In this document: in pieces, positions 17,680 to 24,240 of the stretch | Layout of the letters: each line of letters starts with the position of its first letter | Numbering within the stretch: position 1 is the first letter of the stretch | IMG/VR virus record: IMGVR_UViG_3300046532_004699 | Location: 1-27,598 of that record | Length of the DNA stretch: 27,598 bases | Direction: 5' to 3' (one strand) | Source: a virus | Notes under the pieces: generated by a model | Told to the model about the DNA's origin: nothing | What the model saw: only the letters and a program-made list of their open reading frames with translations | Database searches by the model: none | Program-made: the position numbers and the translations under genes

Positions 17680-18844
17680 TTTTCTCTTCTTTGTTGTAAA
17701 GTTTTAGTGTGTTGATCTCTTCCCAGAATTCTGGACAATCGATAATCTTCTCATCTGTTGTTTGGGGTATGTTTCTAAGCCACGCGGCCTTACTTGAGTA
17801 CTTTTGTCCACCTGAGTATAATGTTCTTGAATTTTTATACCTTGTATTGTCGCATATTTCGATGCAGTTGTCAAGATCTTTTTTTGTTTCATTTTTGATG
17901 AGCGCAATATTCCAGTCAAAAAGGTGTAGTCTAATGTCTTTGATTTTATCCTCATCTTTCGAGAAGATTTGAGTTTTGATCCCAGCCCTGTTCAGGACCT
18001 TGAGGTATGTTGGGTTTGTGTCCATGGATGCTTCGTAGTTGATTTGAATAATATTACTCTTTATCATTTGCAGATATTTAATTTGCATAGGCTCCTTTAG
18101 GAAAATGTTTACCTTTCTGCCGTAACCCCATCTCGCTATGTTCTGTTCGTCAAGGCATTCGTTTCCTAATATATTGACTGGTTGACCGCCGAGGAAATCA
18201 AGAGGCATAACGAAATTTGGGACAATCGCGACAGAGGGGAGGTGGTACTCTTTCCCTATGTGCAATGTTTTAGGTAGGGGGGTTTTGGGGGGACTTTTTA
18301 ATAGTTTGAGCACTGCCCCCGCTATGTCTTCTGGTTTAATCTGATTTACGGATTTAGGGTTTTCTTCTGAAGAAAACGAAGGTTTTGTTTTTGACCTGTT
18401 TGGCTCTAGTAGGATTTGTTGGGACTTGTCTCCCCAGTAGGGTCCACAGCACTCCTTGAAGAGGACGCTGTACAGCGCCACGATTTTCTTATTGAATCCG
18501 CTCGCCACGTGGACGCCGAAGGAGTCGTTTCCCAAGTGTAATGTTGAGTTCTGTATCAAATAGCAGACTTGTTTTAGGTTGGTTGCTCCATTATAGTGGA
18601 TGCATCCATTTATCCTTCTATCTTCCTCCCCTCCAATTTGTATGATGTCTATACCTTGTTCGTTGAGGTTGGGAAGGAGGAGATCTACTACGTCGTTATA
18701 GTAGTCGTAGTTCTTGGACGCCATTCCGCTGCTAGCGTGAAGGGTAATGTACTTATCTGACGGAACTGGATAAAAACAAGTCTCTATAGATGGTTGATCT
18801 ATTTTAACTCCGCAAGAGAGAGCGTACTGTTCAATTAGGTGCAT
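17630..18844 (-). CDS. GT9-like glycosyltransferase, C-terminal (nucleotide-sugar-binding) half
   Basis: This 404-aa protein has, at residues 28-175, the C-terminal Rossmann domain of heptosyltransferase-type GT9 enzymes: ITLHASSGMASKNY, DIIQIGGEED, NGATNLKQVCYLIQ, then LHLGNDSFGVHVASGF and KIVALYS, matching the family's 'GxDSGpmHlAaalg.p.valf'. The GT9 N-terminal acceptor domain is missing here and is found at the end of the gene just upstream, which overlaps this start by 10 nt (ATGCACCTAA). The two products may associate to rebuild one GT9 fold. Residues 195-385 form an unrecognised domain (VAIVPNFVMPLDFLGGQ). The C terminus is very Lys/Glu-rich. No slippery heptamer is visible at the overlap, so termination-reinitiation is the likelier way of making it. 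Donor and acceptor cannot be told. Confidence 0.72.
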   Translation of the reverse strand: MHLIEQYALSCGVKIDQPSIETCFYPVPSDKYITLHASSGMASKNYDYYNDVVDLLLPNLNEQGIDIIQIGGEEDRRINGCIHYNGATNLKQVCYLIQNSTLHLGNDSFGVHVASGFNKKIVALYSVLFKECCGPYWGDKSQQILLEPNRSKTKPSFSSEENPKSVNQIKPEDIAGAVLKLLKSPPKTPLPKTLHIGKEYHLPSVAIVPNFVMPLDFLGGQPVNILGNECLDEQNIARWGYGRKVNIFLKEPMQIKYLQMIKSNIIQINYEASMDTNPTYLKVLNRAGIKTQIFSKDEDKIKDIRLHLFDWNIALIKNETKKDLDNCIEICDNTRYKNSRTLYSGGQKYSSKAAWLRNIPQTTDEKIIDCPEFWEEINTLKLYNKEEKNGKTKREQKQERELVG

Positions 18845-20760
18845 AAATCGAATTGAAGTTTATCTTTCCCGTTATGCATATAGTTAAGAATCCTTTGTGT
18901 TCCTATGAAAGGAAGAAAGGCTATCTCGAAGTATCCCTCGTGCTCTCCTTGCCCTTCCATTGTTGGCAAGTTGTCTAAGTGGCTAGAATATGGGATCGTT
19001 TTGAATATGTACGGATTCCCTTCTAGAATGTGAAAATACTCTGGTTTCGTAGCGAAATAGATATTGTACTCTGGATAAGTTTCTTTTATGTTTTTAAGAA
19101 GAGCTGTACATAGGTAAACGTCTCCAATGCTTTGAGGCATGCTTATTAATAGCCTTCTGCCTTTGTCGTCCTTTCCTAAAATATCATTAAAGTCTATTGA
19201 TCGATTCTTTTGGTTGTCTTCCAGAGCGACTTGCTTGAAGTAGGCCAACACGTCCCCTCTGTTGCTATCTTGGGAAAGTCTATTCATCCAGTGCTTGTGA
19301 CCATCTTCACTCTTGTCTACTTCCATATCTAAAATATTTTTGTAGAGATCAATAAGCCACTCTGCATCGTTTTCTATTTTTGGAGGATTGTATTCTGGGT
19401 TTTTGAGTTTCCCTGTGAAGTCGAAGTCCCAATCGATTTCTGGCAGAGAGTCAATGAGTTTCTCTAGTTTTGTGCATACTGCCTCTATGCTGTAGTTATC
19501 TATAACATATTGTCTGGCCTTCCTTCCTAGTTCGGTCCTCTTGGAGGGCTTCATATTATAGACTTTTTTTAATTGTTTTGCTATGCTGGAGGGGCTGGTA
19601 CTAGCCTTAATGAATTGGGTTCCTGGCTCTCTGTATTCTGACCAATCTAGAGGCAATCCTCCGCTTTCGTTGGAGCACCCCTCTTCTCCGCAGCTATAGT
19701 TTGTAACAATCGTAATTAGCTCCGTAAGCTTTGCCTCCTGTACGGGAATCTCCTGCCCTCCGCTAGTGAAGGGGTGACAATAAACGTCCATGAGATTATA
19801 TATCTGGTTTAGCTCGTCTTCTGAAACCCCCACCTTTACGTTGGTAGTGACTTGGGACCCTTTCGCTCCACAAAATCTACAGTCCTGGTTTTCTCCCGAC
19901 TCTTTAACTTCTCCAGCAAAGCTTTTGATTTCATATTCTTTACAATTTTGACAAACATAGGTTGTAAGGATACTGGAGGGGTCTAAGCCTTTTTCTTGAA
20001 TTAACCTAGGAATGTCCCAACCTTCTTGCCAGTGGGTGTGTAGGAATAGCTTGGCTCTGCTTCCTGGGTTCTGTTGTAAAAACAACTTGAAGCCCTCTAG
20101 TAAATTTGGGACGCTTTTTCTGAGTTGATTTCTGAAAACGAATCCAATAATAAACTCGTCTTCAGGTATCGAATATTTCTCCCTAAGCTTCTTTCTCGAC
20201 TCATCTTTTAGTCTGTGGTATACTCCTGTGTCTACTGCTCCGTGTAGTGTTTTAACGTGATCGTGCCCCAGTTCTTTTAGGGCTCTCTCCGCGAAAGACG
20301 ACCAAACATAATAGTGTTTAATTTTCGAGGCTACTTTTTCCGCTTCTGGAAGAATGGGGAGGCTGTCTAGCGTTGTCCATATCATGGAATTGATCTTGTT
20401 CCACCATTTTTTATCTGTATACCCACTGAACCCCCAAATGTCTTCAATTCCTATATACATATCTGGCTTCTCCTCTTTTATTATTTGGTCTATCATCTGT
20501 GCACCATAACCAGCTTGCCTGCCTAAGTTTGGGTCTTGATTAAGTTTTCGAAGGAGTCCTGGGTCATTAGGAAGAGACCCTTCGCACTTCCAAGGGAGCT
20601 TTTTAAGCTCTGGGTCGCCCCAGTGCATTCCGTTGGAAAATTCTACAATATCATACTTGCCTGTTTTGTGCAAGTGGATTAATATGTTTTTTGTATGCTT
20701 ACCGAAGCCAGTGAAGGCCTTGCAGTGATTGCTGTGAATCAACAGCTTTTTCTTTTTCAT
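18835..20760 (-). CDS. GT4 glycosyltransferase with zinc-ribbon insert, DUF4214 domain and GT9 N-terminal half
   Basis: This 641-aa multidomain protein has a GT4/GT-B glycosyltransferase at residues 1-440: HSNHCKAFTGFGKHTKNIL, the second Rossmann domain from FIIGFVFRNQLRKSVPNLLEGF, and the donor site SGGQEIPVQEAK. The usual first Glu of the EX7E motif is replaced (G334); E342 is kept. A CxxC...CxxC zinc-ribbon-like insert (C270, C273, C294, C297) interrupts the C-terminal domain. Residues 464-515 (EWLIDLYKNILDMEVDKSED, HWMNRLSQDS) resemble DUF4214, a small helical domain of surface and glycan proteins. Residues 535-641 (LLISMPQSIGDVYLCTALLK) are the N-terminal half of a GT9 enzyme, cut off by the stop; the rest is the next gene. 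The start overlaps the upstream stop as TAATG. Confidence 0.8.
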   Translation of the reverse strand: MKKKKLLIHSNHCKAFTGFGKHTKNILIHLHKTGKYDIVEFSNGMHWGDPELKKLPWKCEGSLPNDPGLLRKLNQDPNLGRQAGYGAQMIDQIIKEEKPDMYIGIEDIWGFSGYTDKKWWNKINSMIWTTLDSLPILPEAEKVASKIKHYYVWSSFAERALKELGHDHVKTLHGAVDTGVYHRLKDESRKKLREKYSIPEDEFIIGFVFRNQLRKSVPNLLEGFKLFLQQNPGSRAKLFLHTHWQEGWDIPRLIQEKGLDPSSILTTYVCQNCKEYEIKSFAGEVKESGENQDCRFCGAKGSQVTTNVKVGVSEDELNQIYNLMDVYCHPFTSGGQEIPVQEAKLTELITIVTNYSCGEEGCSNESGGLPLDWSEYREPGTQFIKASTSPSSIAKQLKKVYNMKPSKRTELGRKARQYVIDNYSIEAVCTKLEKLIDSLPEIDWDFDFTGKLKNPEYNPPKIENDAEWLIDLYKNILDMEVDKSEDGHKHWMNRLSQDSNRGDVLAYFKQVALEDNQKNRSIDFNDILGKDDKGRRLLISMPQSIGDVYLCTALLKNIKETYPEYNIYFATKPEYFHILEGNPYIFKTIPYSSHLDNLPTMEGQGEHEGYFEIAFLPFIGTQRILNYMHNGKDKLQFDLCT

Positions 20761-21353
20761 TAAAACGGAACATCGGATGGGGCTTTGTAGGGCTTCGTGT
20801 CTTTGGCTGGTATTTTTTCCATGCCCATTTCTGTGGATTTCTTATTTTTGTGTAGTTTAATTTCCTCTCTGCGGCGATGCTTGTACAGCTCATGGAGAAA
20901 GAACTTTAGAAACTCCGAAAGCGTTTCTACCTCTCCAGGCTCTAGGGGGATCCTGAAGGTCTGATTGCCGTTTCTGGTAAATACTGCCCCGAATGCAGGA
21001 ACCTTAATGGTGGCTTCCTTATTGTTTTGTACTATTTTGACTGGCTTGTCCCATGGGGTGAATTTAATTGAAGTCTTATTCTCTTCAAAACTATGAAATG
21101 CGGAATATTCGTTTCTGTTTTTAAATGCGCTTAGGATGCCGCCGATTTCAAATTCATTGAATTTTACGTTTATGTTTTTGTCTGGATCGTCTTTGTTCCC
21201 AGAAAAATTACCAGAGCGCTTAGACGAATCCCAGCCGAACTGCTGTATGGCGCTGACGTATAGAGTTGGTTCGAACTTTTTATTTGTACCGATGCGAAAA
21301 CTAAAGGCGCATCCAGCGTTCTTGCTGTTGGGTTTATATAAAGCTAATGACAT
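20760..21353 (-). CDS. Putative PC4/Whirly-like single-stranded DNA-binding protein with SSB-like C-terminal tip
   Basis: This 197-aa protein is not named with certainty. Residues 1-150 are rich in beta strands with PTLYVSAIQQFGWDSSKR, NVKFNEFEIGGILSAFKNR, YSAFHSFEENKTSIKFTPW and TFRIPLEPGEVETLSEFLKF. This layout (strands, a helix starting 'F-E-ggIL-A', a 'siKF.P' strand, then a long helix) is like phage proteins with a PC4/Whirly-type ssDNA-binding fold. A basic, disordered-looking tail ends in APSDVPF, similar to the DDIPF tip by which bacterial SSB recruits partners. It is the first gene after the 21373-21400 promoter, ends in TAATG with the GT4 gene, and is in the same run as the Rad52-like protein. 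Fold and function are inferences. Confidence 0.5.
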   Translation of the reverse strand: MSLALYKPNSKNAGCAFSFRIGTNKKFEPTLYVSAIQQFGWDSSKRSGNFSGNKDDPDKNINVKFNEFEIGGILSAFKNRNEYSAFHSFEENKTSIKFTPWDKPVKIVQNNKEATIKVPAFGAVFTRNGNQTFRIPLEPGEVETLSEFLKFFLHELYKHRRREEIKLHKNKKSTEMGMEKIPAKDTKPYKAPSDVPF

Positions 21354-21361
21354 TGTTGCTA

Positions 21362-21386
21362 TTTGTTTCTAGATTATAGAAACAAA
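21362..21386. promoter_or_regulatory. Perfect 10-bp inverted repeat over the -10 box (candidate operator)
   Basis: The arms TTTGTTTCTA (21362-21371) and TAGAAACAAA (21377-21386) are exact reverse complements around a 5-nt centre GATTA. The palindrome covers the -10 box and the likely transcription start. That is a classic place for a repressor dimer. No T-run follows on the minus strand, so it does not look like a terminator. It could also form an RNA hairpin if transcription came from upstream. Confidence 0.5.
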
Positions 21387-21400
21387 AGCAAGGAAATCAA
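21373..21400 (-). promoter_or_regulatory. Sigma70-type promoter before the SSB-like/GT4/GT9/Rad52-like genes
   Basis: On the minus strand a perfect TATAAT (-10, 21378 to 21373) lies 16 nt after TTGATT (-35, 21400 to 21395; four of six consensus bases). Transcription would start near 21366, about 13 nt before the ATG at 21353. This is in the 50-nt gap after the protease gene, the largest gap of the minus-strand run. Confidence 0.6.
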
Positions 21401-21403
21401 GTC

Positions 21404-22333
21404 TTATTTTTTGGAAGTCCTAATAAGGAAGGGGAGCTCTCCGCCGCCAAAACCAAAAGAGGATTCTTCGCTTTCTTCTTTATCTTCGCCATCGCCATCC
21501 TCCTTTTTCTTGGAAATACTTTCTACTGGAAGTTTTCTGATTTCTTCAAGGGTTGGTGTCTTGACGGACGGATCTAGGGCCCAGGTTATTTCGTGTTTTT
21601 CCGCCCATCTTTTGAGCCTGCGAACTGGAACAACAAAATTAAATCCTTCTCCAGCCCCTCGAACCAACATTCCCATGTATCTTCCATCTTCAAGGAATAC
21701 TCCTCCGCCAGAGGAGCCTGGAAAAGCCGTAACGGTTGTTTGGTCGAACTCAACTTTTCCGTGAATCCGACCAACTTGAGATACGATTCCGCTCGTCATG
21801 CTGTTTGCTCCCATTTGGCCCAGTAGGGATCCGACATGAAAAAGTCGGGTTCCTATAGGTATGATAGGTTCATCTTTATCTAAATAAAATCTAGCACTAT
21901 CTTTCCCGTAGTCCTTTGCTCTTACCATAAGAAGTGCCAGGTCTTGGCCGTCATCTGCATCGCTATACTTTACAACCGTGGCATCCATTTTGATTTCGCC
22001 CACCCTCCTGCCTTTCTCTACTAATTCCTTAATAATTTGGACATCATTAAATTCAATAAGTTTTTTGGTTTGCCCTTCTATAATTACGCTGCGAACTTCA
22101 CGAAGGTGATCTATCACGTGTGCAGCTGTCCACACGAACGTAATTTTCTCACCTTCTATTTCCCTAGTAATTAAGACTCCAGAGCCTTCGGATTTTTGAT
22201 AGCCGTCTTCCGCCTGAATCGTTACGGAAATATCCTGAAGGTAGTCAGCGACATCCCTTCTTTCTTTCGTGGATAAACCTAGGCAGATTGATAGGATAAA
22301 TAAGGGAAGTAGGGTTGCGCATATTTTTTTCAT
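21404..22333 (-). CDS. Exported trypsin-like serine protease (S1 fold)
   Basis: The first 20 residues (MKKICATLLPLFILSICLGL) are a Sec-type signal peptide: two Lys, then a hydrophobic core. A Cys sits at 17, but the preceding Ile does not fit a normal lipobox. The catalytic triad of chymotrypsin/HtrA-type proteases is complete: H72 in WTAAHVI, D131 in GQDLALL, S208 in PGSSGGGVF. FNFVVPVRRL near 231 resembles the 'n.avPv..l' end of the domain. There is no PDZ domain; instead residues 275-292 are strongly acidic (GDGEDKEESEE) and a short Gly-rich tail follows. The product should act in the periplasm or outside the cell. Such a protease is unusual in a phage; it may process envelope or virion proteins, or be a host acquisition. 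Its gaps to the neighbours are 35 and 50 nt, larger than most here. Confidence 0.85.
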   Translation of the reverse strand: MKKICATLLPLFILSICLGLSTKERRDVADYLQDISVTIQAEDGYQKSEGSGVLITREIEGEKITFVWTAAHVIDHLREVRSVIIEGQTKKLIEFNDVQIIKELVEKGRRVGEIKMDATVVKYSDADDGQDLALLMVRAKDYGKDSARFYLDKDEPIIPIGTRLFHVGSLLGQMGANSMTSGIVSQVGRIHGKVEFDQTTVTAFPGSSGGGVFLEDGRYMGMLVRGAGEGFNFVVPVRRLKRWAEKHEITWALDPSVKTPTLEEIRKLPVESISKKKEDGDGEDKEESEESSFGFGGGELPFLIRTSKK

Positions 22334-22368
22334 AGTTTTGTATGTTGTTGGTTATAAGTACACTAGAA

Positions 22369-23178
22369 TTAAAGCTCTTCTATGCTATTGCACCAGTCCT
22401 CTTCATTGACGAGCGGGCGGTATTTTCTGTAGCTTGAGGTCCAGATATGAGCTGGAAGATCTTTTATTCTTATTATATCTAAATGTTTCTCCATGATTTT
22501 TATGGAATTAGAGGGGTCCAGTCCACAAAAGCTACCCCGCTTGTTGTTCCACTTGGACTCTATTATGGCCTTGCAAAGAAGTTGTTCTGGGAATTTTATG
22601 GCTTTGCTCTCTTTTAAGGAGCATAGGAATCTCGCCCGATTAAAACAGTCTCTCATTCTGGACGTTGTGCCCGCGACTAAGTGGTCGGACGGGTGGAATT
22701 GCGCTTCTTTATCTTTTCTAAAGTAAATGTTTGAGGTTATTATTCGGTTTTCAAATTCTCCCGTAATGGGGTCTCTCTCCTCGTTTTGTTTGATTAGTTT
22801 ATCGATTAATGGGGCGAGTACTGGATAGGCTTCGTCTGACCTAACCTTTATTGAAAAGTGTGAGGTCGCCTCTCGCAATCCATTGGAGGTTGAGTGGTGC
22901 TGGTAGATCCACGGGGCTTGCGCTAAGTGTTGATAAATAACGGGATTTGGATAAGTGTTTATTACTGTTTTTATTTTATCTTTATATTTATCTAATAGCC
23001 TGAGGTTGTCGTTTTCCCAGCAGGACACTACCACTTCTCCTTGTTTTAGATACTCTGGTATCTTAGAAATGGACCTTTCGTTGAGTCGGCCTTGTATAAT
23101 TATGGACACAGTTCTCTCTAGTTTTTGAAACCTTTTGAGTATCTCCTTAAGCAAGGATATTTGCTGCTCATTTGTCAC
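22369..23178 (-). CDS. WavE-like lipopolysaccharide synthesis protein (probable glycosyltransferase)
   Basis: The 269-aa protein matches the layout of the WavE family of LPS core synthesis: TVSIIIQGRLNERSISKIPE at 23-42 ('vsvviQGpl'), EVVVSCWEND at 48-57, GLREATSHFSIKVRSDE at 100-116 ('K.RtD'), and SNIYFRKDKEAQFHPSDHLVAG at 149-170 ('..SDh...g'). The family is thought to be a GT-A-like glycosyltransferase, with the SDE and SDH acidic pairs as candidate metal or donor ligands; this is family inference. The start is GTG at 23178, three bases after the phosphodiesterase gene's double stop (TAATAAGTG). No in-frame ATG lies near, and the 'SIIIQG' strand would need this N terminus. The protein is part of the tight minus-strand glycan gene run. 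Confidence 0.75.
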   Translation of the reverse strand: MTNEQQISLLKEILKRFQKLERTVSIIIQGRLNERSISKIPEYLKQGEVVVSCWENDNLRLLDKYKDKIKTVINTYPNPVIYQHLAQAPWIYQHHSTSNGLREATSHFSIKVRSDEAYPVLAPLIDKLIKQNEERDPITGEFENRIITSNIYFRKDKEAQFHPSDHLVAGTTSRMRDCFNRARFLCSLKESKAIKFPEQLLCKAIIESKWNNKRGSFCGLDPSNSIKIMEKHLDIIRIKDLPAHIWTSSYRKYRPLVNEEDWCNSIEEL

Positions 23179-23181
23179 TTA

Positions 23182-23601
23182 TTAAAGCGTATCTGAGCAT
23201 AGCCCGAAACACTCAGCTCCATTGTATTTTGTTGCGTCTTTAACTACTAATACGCTTCTGTCGCACACATCTCTCCCTGGAAAAGTCCACACGAATCCTT
23301 TTGAGGTTAATGTATAGTCATCTTCCTGGTGCCAAAATACATTTAAATTCCCAATTCCGTTTAGAACCTCAAGGGCTTTTAGATTTTTGCAATGAATCCA
23401 TAGTTTGTCTGAATTCTTTGTTAGGAAATTTACAGAAGATTTATATTGAGGCTCGTCGTGGCCTAGATAAATGTGGTCGGTTATCCAAACGTCAACCTCC
23501 GCATCGAAACCTCGTTTTAGCGTATTGCGTATGTAATTTGGGTGATTCTCGAGGGATTTGTTTCTTCCTTCTGTGTTTCCTCTATGGGCTATCAGTTTCA
23601 C
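23182..23601 (-). CDS. Short GDPD-like phosphodiesterase
   Basis: This 139-aa protein is of the glycerophosphodiester phosphodiesterase / PLC-like TIM-barrel superfamily. The key residues are in place: H6-R7 (LIAHRGN), E18 (SLENHPNY), E35 and D37 (DAEVDVWI), and H48 (LGHDEPQY), matching the catalytic His pair and metal-binding acids of GDPD enzymes. It is about half the length of a usual GDPD, but ends in a well-formed FWHQEDDYTLTSKGFVWTFPG segment seen in short relatives near surface-polysaccharide genes (recalled, not checked). It could hydrolyse a glycerophosphodiester or trim a phosphodiester-linked glycan substituent. The start overlaps the cupin gene by 20 nt. Confidence 0.75.
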   Translation of the reverse strand: MKLIAHRGNTEGRNKSLENHPNYIRNTLKRGFDAEVDVWITDHIYLGHDEPQYKSSVNFLTKNSDKLWIHCKNLKALEVLNGIGNLNVFWHQEDDYTLTSKGFVWTFPGRDVCDRSVLVVKDATKYNGAECFGLCSDTL

Positions 23602-23923
23602 TCACTAAATGCTTATCCCCTGGGATGGACGGCGTTTTTATTACGCACGTTATAGTTCCGTCTTCCAGTGGGTAGAAGTCGGTGGCCTCACCTTTCTCCA
23701 TGAGAATTATGTCTCCTTTTTTATAAACTTTTTCATTCATCCTTGCTGACCCTTTGACAATGATGCTAAGTTCGTCGGCCTCGTAATGAACGTGCCTTTC
23801 TTGGTATTCGCCCTCTGTATAATTCTTTACGGACACTTCAAAGTCTGGAGTTTTGATTATAGTAGGATCAAAGTCTCCAGCTACCCAACCTCCAATGAAA
23901 TCATCTAAATGATAAATTTTCAT
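23582..23923 (-). CDS. Small cupin-domain protein
   Basis: The 113-aa single-domain cupin has the first motif as G-E-Y-Q-E-R-H-V-H-Y-E-A-D-E-L-S-I-I-V-K-G (residues about 38-58), the family's HxH-x3-4-E-x6-G with two His and a Glu as metal ligands. The second motif is GDIILMEKGEATDFYPLEDG (about 70-89), where the expected His is replaced (DFYP), so the metal site may be incomplete. Cupins in glycan clusters are often sugar isomerases or epimerases or small binding proteins; the reaction cannot be told here. It overlaps the upstream NTF2-like gene by ATGA and the downstream phosphodiesterase gene by 20 nt, so these three genes look co-translated. Confidence 0.75.
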   Translation of the reverse strand: MKIYHLDDFIGGWVAGDFDPTIIKTPDFEVSVKNYTEGEYQERHVHYEADELSIIVKGSARMNEKVYKKGDIILMEKGEATDFYPLEDGTITCVIKTPSIPGDKHLVSETDSP

Positions 23924-24240
23924 AAGTAAGCGACAAGCGAAATCATTTTATTGTTGTTCCATTTTATGATGTCTGTACCGTGTAGCGTTTTGTCATTAAT
24001 TTTGATTTTGAAATGAATGATCGAATGGTCTCCGTCTACAAATATATTATGTGCATGAAAGCTGATGTCGTTGATAAATAAATTTTTGAAAAACTGCCCG
24101 CAGTCCGCCCTTCCTTCTATGTGGTTACCTGGATCGGTCAATTTAAAATTTTCATCCATCAGGGATAATACTTCAGGGAGATTTTTGTTATTGAACTCCT
24201 CCACATACTTCTCCGTTAGGGCTCTTAATTTTTTATTCAT
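23920..24240 (-). CDS. NTF2-like / SnoaL-like protein
   Basis: This 106-aa protein has the length and pattern of a small alpha+beta-barrel NTF2-like protein: an N-terminal helix (NKKLRALTEKYVEEFNNKNL), 'EVLSLMDENFKLTDPGNHIEG' with the usual 'l...ya.d..l.dP....G' look, then strands ISFHAHNIFVDGDHSIIHFKI and GTDIIKWNNNKMISLVAYL. The fold family includes cyclases, isomerases and non-enzymatic subunits, so no reaction is claimed. The ATG at 24240 is chosen because it overlaps the stop of the HAD-nucleotidyltransferase gene as ATGAATAA, like its neighbours. An ATG at 24267 would add nine residues inside the upstream gene and seems less likely. Confidence 0.68.
   Translation of the reverse strand: MNKKLRALTEKYVEEFNNKNLPEVLSLMDENFKLTDPGNHIEGRADCGQFFKNLFINDISFHAHNIFVDGDHSIIHFKIKINDKTLHGTDIIKWNNNKMISLVAYL

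Noticed and set aside
18835-18860. Programmed -1 frameshift joining the GT9 halves
   Set aside because: The bases before the overlap (CTTCAATTCGATTTATGC) contain no X-XXY-YYZ heptamer in frame, so coupled re-initiation is preferred.
21362-21386. Rho-independent terminator after the protease gene
   Set aside because: The stem is AT-rich with only two G-C pairs per arm, and no T-run follows on the minus strand; an operator over the promoter is a better reading.
22274-22333. Lipoprotein signal on the serine protease
   Set aside because: A Cys follows LSI, but Ile at -1 does not fit the lipobox; a plain Sec signal is more likely.
22334-22368. Promoter before the protease gene
   Set aside because: A TATAAC is present on the minus strand, but nothing like a -35 lies 15-19 nt upstream; too weak to list.
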